Shown: positions 8,388 to 15,297 of the stretch, piece after piece | How the letters are laid out: each line of letters begins with the position of its first letter | How positions within the stretch are numbered: the first letter of the stretch is position 1 | DNA from: an uncultured Persicitalea sp. | Lineage (GTDB): Bacteria; Bacteroidota; Bacteroidia; Cytophagales; Spirosomataceae | Length of the DNA stretch: 18,441 nt | Assembly: GCA_950075905.1 (NCBI GenBank) | Contig: CATMVR010000021.1 | Span: 1-18,441 of the forward strand | Direction of reading: 5' to 3' | The notes under the pieces: generated by a model | Seen by the model: the letters and a program-made list of their open reading frames with translations, nothing else | The model's database searches: none | Told to the model about the DNA's origin: nothing | Translations under genes and position numbers: made by a program

Positions 8388-8413
8388 GCCTTCTCGCTAC
8401 AAAGTGAGAAGGC
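8388..8413 (-). terminator. Hairpin terminator between the tRNA cluster and tuf
   Basis: An 11-bp stem with one G-U pair (GCCTTCTCGCT / AGTGAGAAGGC) closes the 4-nt loop ACAA. On the minus strand TTGTTTT follows, a short U-rich tract. It lies after the last tRNA-like sequence and about 115 nt before tuf, so it probably ends or attenuates the tRNA transcript. Confidence 0.65.
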
Positions 8414-8436
8414 GTTTTATCGCTAAGCTTTTTGTG

Positions 8437-8516
8437 AGCCGTTGAGGGGATTTGAACCGCAGCGGCGGACCGTCCCTGACCTCTTCCTTACCAAGGTAGT
8501 GCTCTACTCAACACTC
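8437..8516 (-). pseudogene. Broken second copy of tRNA-Thr with an insertion in the T arm
   Basis: This is a degenerate copy of the tRNA-Thr at 8525-8596. A 28-nt stretch covering the 3' flank, acceptor and T-loop side is identical (8431-8458 against 8519-8546). The anticodon-arm stretch 8474-8507 matches 8546-8579 with one change. Between the two matches lies a 16-nt insertion in the T arm. The substitution breaks one anticodon-stem pair (CTACC facing GGAAG), and most of the D arm and the 5' acceptor strand are lost. The anticodon loop TTGGTAA is kept. It cannot form a normal cloverleaf, so I call it a pseudogene. The segment 8438-8466 can itself form a 7-bp acceptor-like stem (GCCGTTG / CAGCGGC). 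Confidence 0.75.
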
Positions 8517-8524
8517 TATTTGTG

Positions 8525-8596
<72 letters not shown>

Positions 8597-8631
8597 GTTT
8601 GCCTTATTTTAATTCTTTGCTCTTTTCTAAA

Positions 8632-8662
8632 CCCGCTGAGGGGTTAGGATCGCAACGGCGGC
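8632..8662 (-). repeat. Short tRNA-Thr-like remnant (acceptor plus T-arm half)
   Basis: About 25 of 31 positions match 8438-8468 of the broken tRNA-Thr copy, including the sequence that is inserted there. It looks like a tRNA-Thr whose D and anticodon arms were removed, leaving both acceptor strands (8632-8638 and 8653-8659) joined by a T-arm remnant. It is unlikely to be a functional tRNA. It lies between tRNA-Gly and tRNA-Thr. The rest of the spacer 8597-8749 shows no gene. Confidence 0.5.
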
Positions 8663-8749
8663 TGTATGCCCAATATATCAAAAGCGATCAACGAAAAGAA
8701 TTTCCAAAGGATATTTTCGGTGACCGCTTCGATGCCTCAGAATATTATG

Positions 8750-8822
8750 AGCGGGAGACGAGGTTCGAACTCGCGACCTATAGCTTGGAAGGCTATCGCT
8801 CTACCAACTGAGCTACTCCCGC
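8750..8822 (-). tRNA. tRNA-Gly (anticodon TCC)
   Basis: A 73-nt cloverleaf on the minus strand. The acceptor GCGGGAG pairs with CTCCCGC. The D arm is GCTC/GAGC. The anticodon stem ATAGC/GCTAT closes the loop CTTCCAA, giving TCC. The T arm GCGAG/CTCGT closes the loop TTCGAAC. The discriminator is T and no CCA tail is encoded. It is second in the cluster, 8 nt after the encoded CCA of tRNA-Tyr. Confidence 0.97.
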
Positions 8823-8830
8823 AAAATATT

Positions 8831-8916
8831 TGGTGGGGGCGGATGGATTCGAACCACCGAAGGTATAAACCAGCAGATTTACAGTCTGCCCCATTTGGCC
8901 ACTCTGGTACACCCCC
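8831..8916 (-). tRNA. tRNA-Tyr (anticodon GTA), CCA encoded
   Basis: A type II tRNA with a long variable arm. The acceptor GGGGGTG pairs with CGCCCCC. The anticodon stem GCAGA/TCTGC closes the loop CTGTAAA, giving GTA. The T loop is TTCGAAT. The discriminator A is followed by genomic CCA (8833-8831), unlike the other tRNAs of this window. Without CCA it spans 8834-8916. It is the first gene after the consensus promoter at 8968-8998. Confidence 0.96.
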
Positions 8917-8967
8917 CTAACGCTATTTCAAAGCTCCCGGAACCGCTTACGATTCACTTTGGAGTCG

Positions 8968-8998
8968 CAAAATTATAGCCTTTTCTATTATTGTCAAA
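8968..8998 (-). promoter_or_regulatory. Bacteroidota-type promoter for the tRNA-Tyr-Gly-Thr cluster
   Basis: On the minus strand TTTG (8998-8995) is followed after exactly 19 nt by TAATTTTG (8975-8968), a full match to TTTG-N19-TAnnTTTG. The expected start is about 45 nt before the tRNA-Tyr 5' end. No other gene lies between. Confidence 0.82.
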
Positions 8999-9030
8999 TT
9001 CTTTTTAATTTTTTTCTGAATAATTAATTT

Positions 9031-9062
9031 GAGGTCGCTGTAATAATCATTACAACGACCTC
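9031..9062 (-). terminator. Hairpin terminator after the beta-barrel gene
   Basis: Two 14-nt arms pair at 13 of 14 positions around the loop AATC (GAGGTCGCTGTAAT / ATTACAACGACCTC). It begins 18 nt after the stop at 9081. AAATTAATTATT follows on the minus strand, a weak U-tract. On the plus-strand side CAGTTTTTT follows at a short distance. It separates the sigma-factor unit from the tRNA promoter. Confidence 0.65.
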
Positions 9063-9080
9063 ATTAGCAGTTTTTTACAA

Positions 9081-10232
9081 TTAAAATCGTATTCCAAAAT
9101 TTATCATTCGTACCTGTGGCCCGCGGCTTTCCTGAAACAAAGTATTAAGATCGTAGTGGACGAAAAAGTCTGGGAAGTTGCGGATACCCAATTCAAACGC
9201 AGCTCCGTACCGGACATCGTTTAGGTAGTAGTCGCTGCGTATGCGGTCTTTCTTACCGTCGGGCAGCTTGGTTTTGGTGTAGCCTCCGAGCCGGTACCCA
9301 ATGTACCCGCCCGCACTGATGTATGAAACAATTGCATTGGGGAAGCTTACAGTAGGCATCAGCGAGAAATCTACATAGGGAACCACCAGTTTGCTCTTGC
9401 GCAAATCCAGTTCACGTCCTTCATTGTTTCGTACCGGCGCAAAATCAAGCTCGGAAGCATCTTTCACCACGGTATTGTTTCCTTCGAACATCAGGTTGTT
9501 CCAGGCCACATCAAGTCCAAAATCCACATGGAGTCCGGCATTTTTTCCCCGGGCCAGCGTAGCACTTTTTACATAGCCCAGCGCTATGTACCGCGATCCA
9601 AAGGGCCGGAGATCATATGAATCGACATCGAAGCCCAACGGTTCATTTTGTGCGTAGGCATTCAGGCCTAGTGCCACAGTAAAGCCTTTTCGGGGGCTTG
9701 AATAACGCCGTACCCGCCGAATGGTTGCAATTTTATCGTCATCGTCGTCATCATCATCATCATCGTAGTCGTCTCTGCCGTTGGGAATGGTATCGTTTTC
9801 GTACCGATCTCTATCTTTCCCCACTCTAACCCGATCACTGCCGTCTTTTATATCGACTCCCCGGGTCGTAATGGTCACTTCTGTATCGCCATCCTTGATC
9901 CGGATTCCCCGCAGATTTATCCGTACATAGTTTTTATCTTTCCCTACCTCGGTGGTATCTTTCAGGTATTTCCGGCCATCCAGATCGTCAAAGTAAATCT
10001 TAGTTTCTCCCTGCATAGTATCGAGGCGCGCGCCCAAATCTTTAAGCAGGCTGTTCAGGTCATACTTCATCAATTTTTCCAGCTCTTTCCGATCTTCGCT
10101 GTATATGATCATCCGGGTTTTATCGCCAAAGGTCACAATGAGTGAGTCTTTTTTTACGGGTGTAGCGTGGGCGGTAAAGAGGCCCAAAACACACAGGGCG
10201 CATAGGGTTATTGTTTTCAGGGTGGTTTTCAT
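9081..10232 (-). CDS. Predicted outer-membrane beta-barrel protein with Asp-rich linker
   Basis: Function unknown; I do not recognise a named family. The protein has 383 residues. Residues 1-23 form a Sec signal peptide ending in TAHA. Residues 24-150 are a charged periplasmic-looking domain with paired strands of the kind VRINLRGIRIKDGDTEVTI. A run of ten Asp (about 157-166, preceded by DDY) forms a hinge. Residues 180-383 alternate polar and hydrophobic positions, contain several turn-like loops, and end in Phe (MINFGIRF), as outer-membrane barrels do. It starts 11 nt after the membrane-protein gene at 10244, so it is third in a sigma factor unit. A role as an envelope sensor or target of that unit is inference. 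Confidence 0.75.
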   Translation of the reverse strand: MKTTLKTITLCALCVLGLFTAHATPVKKDSLIVTFGDKTRMIIYSEDRKELEKLMKYDLNSLLKDLGARLDTMQGETKIYFDDLDGRKYLKDTTEVGKDKNYVRINLRGIRIKDGDTEVTITTRGVDIKDGSDRVRVGKDRDRYENDTIPNGRDDYDDDDDDDDDDKIATIRRVRRYSSPRKGFTVALGLNAYAQNEPLGFDVDSYDLRPFGSRYIALGYVKSATLARGKNAGLHVDFGLDVAWNNLMFEGNNTVVKDASELDFAPVRNNEGRELDLRKSKLVVPYVDFSLMPTVSFPNAIVSYISAGGYIGYRLGGYTKTKLPDGKKDRIRSDYYLNDVRYGAAFELGIRNFPDFFVHYDLNTLFQESRGPQVRMINFGIRF

Positions 10233-10243
10233 GGCAATAAAAT

Positions 10244-11059
10244 TTATAGTTTGGTTTTTTCTTTCAGATTCTGGTACTGCTTTGAGAGTTTCTCTTCTTC
10301 ATTTCTCAGGCGCTGATCGGCGCGGGCCATTAGCTTTTTGGGATTGAAACCTACCACATCCCAATCTACGGCTTCACCTTCTTTGGCATTTTTCAGCTGG
10401 CGAAGAACACGAAGCAGTTTGGAGGACTTCTGATCGTCCTGGTCTGCTTCTTCGGTGGTTGGGATATGGGCAATAATCACTCTTGTCTTGGTAGGTTCTT
10501 CTCCTCCATTGTTCACGGTCGGTACCTCAACTTCGGGCGTCACGCCCAGCTTCCTGTTTACTCCTATTTCCGTTTCAGGCCTTATTTCTTCGCGTGGTAT
10601 GGCTGCTATCTCCACCTTATCAAATACAGGAATTGGCTCTTTCTGTAAGACTTCACTTTTTCTTTCTCCTGTTGGCTTAGATGTTTTGGGGCCTGCTGAG
10701 GACATTCCCTTCCGGATCCTGCTTTTTGACTCCGTGGTTTTTACCTGAGCAACCAACTCGAGCTTTTCGTAGGGAATAGTAAGTTTTTCGACCTCTTTCT
10801 TAGGTGTAGTACCTAGCTCTCGCTGAGCAACCCTCTGTTCTGCCCCATTCGACGACCGCTGAACTTCACCCTGCCATACCAGATAGCCGGCTAGCACGGC
10901 AATCGATACTCCCGCCGCCGCATACCAGTACCAGCCTCCCAGGCGACGGGAAGGTTTTTGCTGACGCTCCTCAATTCTTTTCCATAGGTCAGATGATGCC
11001 TTGGGCTCCCAATCGGCAAGCTTTCTGGCAAAAATTTCATCAACTGGATGCTTTTTCAT
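10244..11059 (-). CDS. Single-pass membrane protein, probable anti-sigma factor
   Basis: The protein has 271 residues. The N-terminal cytoplasmic part (1-40) begins MKKHPVDEIFARKLADWEP and contains DLWKRIEER, typical of short proteins that follow ECF sigma factors in Bacteroidota. One transmembrane segment lies at about 43-62, preceded by basic residues (SRR), so the C-terminal 200 residues should be periplasmic. That region is rich in Lys, Glu and Pro and ends in a charged, probably helical tail. The start ATG overlaps the sigma gene by 20 nt, implying translational coupling. No zinc-finger (ZAS) His-Cys motif is visible. The anti-sigma role rests on position and topology, not on a recognised domain. 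Confidence 0.65.
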   Translation of the reverse strand: MKKHPVDEIFARKLADWEPKASSDLWKRIEERQQKPSRRLGGWYWYAAAGVSIAVLAGYLVWQGEVQRSSNGAEQRVAQRELGTTPKKEVEKLTIPYEKLELVAQVKTTESKSRIRKGMSSAGPKTSKPTGERKSEVLQKEPIPVFDKVEIAAIPREEIRPETEIGVNRKLGVTPEVEVPTVNNGGEEPTKTRVIIAHIPTTEEADQDDQKSSKLLRVLRQLKNAKEGEAVDWDVVGFNPKKLMARADQRLRNEEEKLSKQYQNLKEKTKL

Positions 11060-11630
11060 AGTCTACTTTTTTTTTAAAATCGTTTTCCCACTTCGCCACA
11101 AGTTGCTGAAGTAGGGCCCTCGCCCGGTGCAACTGCGACTTGGAGGTACTTTCGGTGATACCCAGCATATCGGCAATCTCGGCGTGAGAGTAGCCTTCAA
11201 TGGCATACAGGTTGAAAATTGTCCGGTAGCCGGTGGGTAAAGTTCCGATCATGTTCATCATTTCCTCGGCTTGCAGTGACTGATCGGCTTGTTCAAAATC
11301 AGCAATGCCATGCGCTTCGTCGAGACTCACATCTTCTAAGCTGCGCTTTTGCTGCCGAAGGTACCCCAGCGCCTCATTGACCATGATGCGCCGAATCCAC
11401 CCTTCAAAACTTCCCTCACTCTTAAACTGATCGATCTTGTCAAATACTTTCATGAACCCCTCAACCAGAATATCCTCCGCCGCCATAGGGTCACTGATGT
11501 ACCTCCTGCAAACACCCAGCATACGTGAAGCGTACTTCTCGTATAGCTGCCGCTGCGCTTTTTGATCTGCTTTCCTCAGAGCTTTGATTAATTGCGCTTC
11601 CTGATTAAAAAGAGGTATAACTTTGACCAT
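11040..11630 (-). CDS. RNA polymerase ECF-type sigma factor
   Basis: The protein has 196 residues from the ATG at 11630; an upstream in-frame GTG at 11648 would add six residues. Region 2 covers LYEKYASRMLGVCRRYI, then DPMAAEDILVEGFMKVFDKI, and GSFEGWIRRIMVNEALGYLR (core binding and -10 recognition). Region 4 carries LPTGYRTIFNLYAIEGYSH followed by EIADMLGITESTSKSQLHRAR, the helix-turn-helix that reads the -35. No region 1 or 3 is present, as expected for ECF factors. It begins an operon with the overlapping membrane protein and the beta-barrel gene, and is transcribed divergently from murI. Its target promoters are unknown. Confidence 0.93.
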   Translation of the reverse strand: MVKVIPLFNQEAQLIKALRKADQKAQRQLYEKYASRMLGVCRRYISDPMAAEDILVEGFMKVFDKIDQFKSEGSFEGWIRRIMVNEALGYLRQQKRSLEDVSLDEAHGIADFEQADQSLQAEEMMNMIGTLPTGYRTIFNLYAIEGYSHAEIADMLGITESTSKSQLHRARALLQQLVAKWENDFKKKVDYEKASS

Positions 11631-11815
11631 TCTTTTGGGGTGTTTCACTAAGTAGATGTAGAATTATGCCCGGCAGGTTGCATGGGTATGCTCATTTTTC
11701 TTACTTTATGAACTTCTGGATTGTGAAATAAGCTATTCATTGTCAATAATTGACTGCATTACAGATATTTATAAATAAACAAGTCTCACTACAATTCCTT
11801 ATCTAATTATTGAAA

Positions 11816-12625
11816 ATGCTTGATTCTACGGCTCCCATCGGAATTTTTGACAGCGGCATTGGCGGAATGACCGTTGCCCGGGCTGTTACAAAACTTCTGC
11901 CAAAAGAAAACACCATCTACTTTGGTGATACTGCTCACTTACCCTACGGCGACAAATCCACCGCCGCTATTCAGGCTTATTCAATCAAGATCTGCAATGT
12001 ATTGTTACAGCAGAACTGTAAGCTCATTCTGATAGCCTGCAATTCGGCCTCGGCCGCAGCCTACGAACTAGCCCGCGAGTATGTAGGTAGCAAAGCCAGA
12101 GTGATAAATGTAATCGATCCTGTGGTGGACTACATCAAGGAAAGGTACGAGGGTAAAACGGTGGGGCTGATCGGTACCAAGCAGACGGTTCTTTCAAATG
12201 TTTATAAGAAGAAAATAGACGCTCTAAATCGTGCTATACTACTCAAATCCCTGGCAACGCCCCTATTGGCTCCCATGATTGAGGAGGGATTTGTAGACAA
12301 TACTATCAGTGAGAGCATCATTGCCCGCTATCTGTCTGATCCGGAGTTGCAGGGTATCGAATCGCTCATACTGGGCTGTACCCATTACCCACTGATAAAA
12401 AAACAGATCAGGCAGTACTATGGCGATGCGGTAGAAATTCTGGACACCTCCGAAATAGTAGCCCAGTCGCTACGGGCATGGCTGGAGCAGCACTACCTGA
12501 TAAATACAAAGGGAGAAGGTAAGCGGGACTTTTATGTGTCGGATTATACCCAATCTTTCGAAATGTCAACCCAACTTTTCTTTGGTAAGCAAATCACGCT
12601 ATCGCATTACCCTCTTTGGGAATAA
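11816..12625 (+). CDS. murI: Glutamate racemase
   Basis: Makes D-glutamate from L-glutamate for peptidoglycan synthesis in the cytoplasm. The protein has 269 residues from the ATG at 11816; a TTG two codons earlier (11810) is a possible start. Substrate-loop motif GIFDSGIGGMTV lies at residues 9-20. The first catalytic Cys is in LILIACNSASA (C75). The second is in LILGCTHYPLI (C188, with H190). GDTAHLPYGDK near 38-47 is also conserved. It is the only plus-strand gene here, divergent from the sigma factor and convergent with the oxidase operon. The 185-nt divergent gap (11631-11815) shows no promoter matching the full consensus. Confidence 0.96.
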   Translation: MLDSTAPIGIFDSGIGGMTVARAVTKLLPKENTIYFGDTAHLPYGDKSTAAIQAYSIKICNVLLQQNCKLILIACNSASAAAYELAREYVGSKARVINVIDPVVDYIKERYEGKTVGLIGTKQTVLSNVYKKKIDALNRAILLKSLATPLLAPMIEEGFVDNTISESIIARYLSDPELQGIESLILGCTHYPLIKKQIRQYYGDAVEILDTSEIVAQSLRAWLEQHYLINTKGEGKRDFYVSDYTQSFEMSTQLFFGKQITLSHYPLWE

Positions 12626-12629
12626 AAAA

Positions 12630-12656
12630 GGAGACAGCCTGAACCTGGCTGTCTCC
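12630..12656 (-). terminator. Terminator of the cytochrome oxidase operon
   Basis: A perfect 10-bp stem (GGAGACAGCC / GGCTGTCTCC) closes the 7-nt loop TGAACCT. On the minus strand TTTTTTATT follows, making it a strong intrinsic terminator for the oxidase operon. It starts 4 nt after the murI stop and probably also folds in the murI transcript, where no U-run follows. It divides two convergent units. Confidence 0.85.
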
Positions 12657-12682
12657 TCATAAAGCAAAAAAGCGGATGTTGG

Positions 12683-12967
12683 CTAGTTGCCCAATGCCTG
12701 GTTTACCCGTGAAGCCACCATGCGCTGTTGGTCCCGGGCTTTACGGCTTTCTCTATACCACAAATACGCGATCACCGCCACAATGATATAGGGCATTACA
12801 AACAGGTACATGATCCCCGTATTTAGGCCCACACCCACGTTGTTTCGACCGTTGCCCATGGTACTTTCAACAGAGCCCCGGCACATAGCACACTGTGCCC
12901 ATAGCTGCCCACAAGCTACCAGGAGCATGACGAGCATTAAAGTGATTTTCCTGAGTATATTTTTCAT
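12683..12967 (-). CDS. Small exported membrane protein with CxxC motif
   Basis: Function unknown. The protein has 94 residues. An N-terminal hydrophobic signal (about 4-24) precedes C26-A-M-C29 right at the predicted start of the mature part. LVAC at 16-19 also resembles a lipobox, so lipidation at C19 is an alternative. A transmembrane segment lies at about 50-70, followed by a basic, probably cytoplasmic tail (YRESRKARDQQR). The start overlaps the DUF420 gene by 4 nt (ATGA), so it belongs to the oxidase operon as its last gene. From memory, short CAMCR proteins of this type recur beside oxidase genes in Bacteroidota. A thiol or copper role in oxidase assembly is inference. Confidence 0.8.
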   Translation of the reverse strand: MKNILRKITLMLVMLLVACGQLWAQCAMCRGSVESTMGNGRNNVGVGLNTGIMYLFVMPYIIVAVIAYLWYRESRKARDQQRMVASRVNQALGN

Positions 12968-13503
12968 TGGTAGTAAGGACTGATTAACAAATAGACGATA
13001 ACCCCTGTGATACTAACATATAGCCAAATGGGAAACGCCCACTTCACTACTTTCTTGTGCAGGGCAATCTGATTGCTATACGCAAAATAGACTGCTTTGA
13101 GCACAAACCATACTACAACCACCGATAGTACGATATGACTAATAAGCAAAAAATAGTAGACGGGCCGAATGGCTCCCTCTCCGCCAAACGGGGTGGACTC
13201 ATTGGTAAGATGGTAAAGTACATAGCTTACCAGAAACAAAGAGCCCAGCATAAATGCGGCAGTCATACTTTGCCGGTGCGCTCTGATATTTTTCTGAGCG
13301 ATAAAGTAGCGCCCACTAATCAACAATAAAGCTGTGAGGGTATTGATTACCCCATTGAAATGAGGTAGCCACTTTGTCCAGCCACCCAGGTCTACTTTTT
13401 GCCGAAGGCCCAGCAGCACTGCCACCGCTACCGGGATGGCAATTGCCAAAATGTTGATGAGCCGGTTGTACTTGGGACTTTTCTCTATTATCAGCGTCTC
13501 CAT
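12964..13503 (-). CDS. DUF420 family membrane protein (CtaM-like oxidase assembly factor)
   Basis: The protein has 179 residues, about the family's usual length. Five hydrophobic segments lie at about 15-33, 51-68, 81-98, 116-140 and 154-175. Conserved His in the family pattern are H48 (LPHFNGVIN), H76 (IRAHRQSM), H98 (YHLTNES), H123 (ISHIVLS) and H149. In Bacillus subtilis the DUF420 protein CtaM is needed for caa3 oxidase activity, probably for the copper or heme centre. Its place here, 3 nt after the Sco gene and inside the oxidase operon, supports the same job. Family assignment is by motif recall, not a search. Confidence 0.85.
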   Translation of the reverse strand: METLIIEKSPKYNRLINILAIAIPVAVAVLLGLRQKVDLGGWTKWLPHFNGVINTLTALLLISGRYFIAQKNIRAHRQSMTAAFMLGSLFLVSYVLYHLTNESTPFGGEGAIRPVYYFLLISHIVLSVVVVWFVLKAVYFAYSNQIALHKKVVKWAFPIWLYVSITGVIVYLLISPYYQ

Positions 13504-13506
13504 TAA

Positions 13507-14160
13507 CTATTCCTTTGAATTCTTTTCTTTTCGGTTGTACTCCAGTATCTTGATCTCCACCATAAGCCGCTCTATTTCTTCCGGATCAAGCGCATTGTAG
13601 TACCCTCTGATAAAACCATCGTGATCTAGTAATTCTAACTGATTGTGCGGCAAAATGGTTTGCTCTTCACCTATCTTTTGATTCAGGCGAAAAATGTCGT
13701 TGACATAACCTGCATACAGTGAATCTGGAACGTTTAGGACCTGCCATGCCGGTGCTTTGACAGCTTCAGAAACCGGCTGCCCTTCCGCGGCGTTCACCAG
13801 GGTGAGTATCAACAAATCGGGATAGGCTTCATGCAGGGCAGCAACACGGGCAAGGTGATCCCTTATCTTCTGGCAGGTGTCACCACAGAGAGCAGGCAGC
13901 GTACTAATGACCAGCGTTTTTCGGGCTAACTGTTGGGAGGAGAAACCCTTTCCATCAGTAGCATGCATGGTAAAATCCGGGAGTTGATAGAAAAGCGTGT
14001 CTCCTCCCTTTACTAAAACCTTTTGCGTGCCCGGTTCTGTCTGAGGCACAAAGTAAGGCAGGTCGAAATGATTCGTCGTGAAACCTTTAAGGAATAGAAA
14101 AATTAAAACCGGGACAACCAATGTAGACATCAGTAACCCGGCTTTTAAGTATTTGTTCAT
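13507..14160 (-). CDS. SCO1/SenC family copper chaperone
   Basis: A thioredoxin-fold protein that delivers copper to the CuA centre of oxidase subunit II, or keeps its cysteines reduced. The protein has 217 residues. One N-terminal membrane anchor lies at about 7-25, with the domain on the outside. The copper-binding CxxxC motif is C92-GDT-C96. The third ligand of the family is probably H172 in LPHNQLELLDHDG. QLPDFTMHATDGKGFS near 59-74 matches the start of the Sco fold. It follows the subunit IV gene by 4 nt. The overall match is divergent compared with human SCO1, but the three ligand positions are kept. Confidence 0.88.
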   Translation of the reverse strand: MNKYLKAGLLMSTLVVPVLIFLFLKGFTTNHFDLPYFVPQTEPGTQKVLVKGGDTLFYQLPDFTMHATDGKGFSSQQLARKTLVISTLPALCGDTCQKIRDHLARVAALHEAYPDLLILTLVNAAEGQPVSEAVKAPAWQVLNVPDSLYAGYVNDIFRLNQKIGEEQTILPHNQLELLDHDGFIRGYYNALDPEEIERLMVEIKILEYNRKEKNSKE

Positions 14161-14164
14161 GAAA

Positions 14165-14488
14165 TTATCTTGCGGAAAATATGGAGCCTCCCTCCAGCAT
14201 CAGCGCCAATAGCAACCATACCACAAAAATACAGGGTATGAGTATGGACCAGATTAAAGACTTGACCTCATGCTTTAAGTGCATAAACTCACCAACGATA
14301 TAAAATGCTTTAACAATGGTGAGCCCTACAAATAGCGCTATTTTAAAAGTACCGGCTCCTATTGTAAAGGCAATGAGAAATTCAACAGCAGTAATGGCCG
14401 AAAGGATTATGAATACCTTCCAAATCTGCTTGCGTTGGGCTGCCCCGTTATCGTCGGTGGCATGCCCCTGAGAATGTATGTCTGCCAT
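14165..14488 (-). CDS. Cytochrome c oxidase subunit IV family protein
   Basis: A small accessory subunit of the heme-copper oxidase. The protein has 107 residues. Three transmembrane segments lie at about 22-42, 48-66 and 78-98. The family hallmark is FYIVGEFMHLKHE at 62-74. It begins 23 nt after the second subunit III gene and ends 4 nt before the Sco gene. The short His-rich N-terminus (HSQGHATDD) is soluble. The prokaryotic COX4/CyoD-like assignment is firm on motif and context. Confidence 0.9.
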   Translation of the reverse strand: MADIHSQGHATDDNGAAQRKQIWKVFIILSAITAVEFLIAFTIGAGTFKIALFVGLTIVKAFYIVGEFMHLKHEVKSLIWSILIPCIFVVWLLLALMLEGGSIFSAR

Positions 14489-14511
14489 ATTTATTGTTGC
14501 GTTTATCTAAG

Positions 14512-15282
14512 TTATACCAAGTAGAAAAATGTAAATACAAATACCCAGACCAGGTCTACAAAGTGCCAGTAAAGGCCTACCTTCTCTACCATTTCGTAGT
14601 GCCCCCGGCGATCGTAAAAGCCAGTGGCAGAGCGATAAAATATAAGGATATTTAGCAGCACCCCACTGAAAACGTGCGTTCCGTGGAAACCGGTAATGAA
14701 AAAGAAAAAGTCTGCAAAGGCCGGCGGGCCGTACTGGTTTTCTGCCAGGTTGGCACCGTACAGCGTACGCTCGACCCAGGTTCCGTTTACCAGCTCTCTT
14801 ATTACCGTACCGTTGTCTGTGCCATGAATAAAGTGGGCCCACTCCCAGGCCTGACAGCCCAAAAAGGTAAAGCCTCCCAAAATAGTCCACAACATGTACT
14901 TTTCAACGCTTGCCCGGTCCATACGGTGGCCAGCCTCTACGGCAAGTACCATCGTTACACTACTAAAAATCAGAATAAATGTCATGATTCCAACAAAGAC
15001 CAGAGGGAGCTCCACACCGTGCAGGAAAGGAACAGCCTCGTAAACTTTCTCAGGAATAGGCCAGTAAAGATCTGAAAAAGTAAAATCAGACACCTCACCT
15101 ACATAGGAAGGGTAACTAAAACGAACTAAGCCGTAAGATACTAGTAGGGCGGAGAAAGTAAATGTGTCAGAAATAAGGAAAAACCACATCATGAGCTTTC
15201 CATAACTGGCATTCATGGGCTCAATGCCGCCCATCCACATTTTGGGTTTTACGGTGCCGGTTGTCGTTGCTGTTGCAGCCAT
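14512..15282 (-). CDS. Cytochrome c oxidase subunit III (long copy)
   Basis: The protein has 256 residues with five transmembrane segments (about 29-52, 92-114, 129-152, 189-216 and 234-254). Family motifs are FLGCQAWEWAHF (140-151, with the conserved Glu), FFFFITGFHGTHVFSG (192-207) and YWHFVDLVWVFVF (238-250). Subunit III shields the active site and stabilises turnover. A periplasmic insert at about 155-188 makes it longer than the neighbouring copy. It starts 15 nt after that copy. Paired subunit III genes are, to my knowledge, normal for this oxidase type in Bacteroidota. Confidence 0.93.
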   Translation of the reverse strand: MAATATTTGTVKPKMWMGGIEPMNASYGKLMMWFFLISDTFTFSALLVSYGLVRFSYPSYVGEVSDFTFSDLYWPIPEKVYEAVPFLHGVELPLVFVGIMTFILIFSSVTMVLAVEAGHRMDRASVEKYMLWTILGGFTFLGCQAWEWAHFIHGTDNGTVIRELVNGTWVERTLYGANLAENQYGPPAFADFFFFITGFHGTHVFSGVLLNILIFYRSATGFYDRRGHYEMVEKVGLYWHFVDLVWVFVFTFFYLV

Positions 15283-15297
15283 CGCTTCGTTAGATTA

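Noticed and set aside
11649..11815. Promoters for the divergent murI and sigma factor genes
   Set aside because: Only partial matches such as an isolated TTGACA-like stretch were found; none has both elements at the right spacing.
13135..13329. Plus-strand frames inside the oxidase operon, such as 13135-13329, 14674-15075 and 16283-16576
   Set aside because: Each lies antisense to a well-supported oxidase gene and lacks signal peptides, domains or plausible composition.
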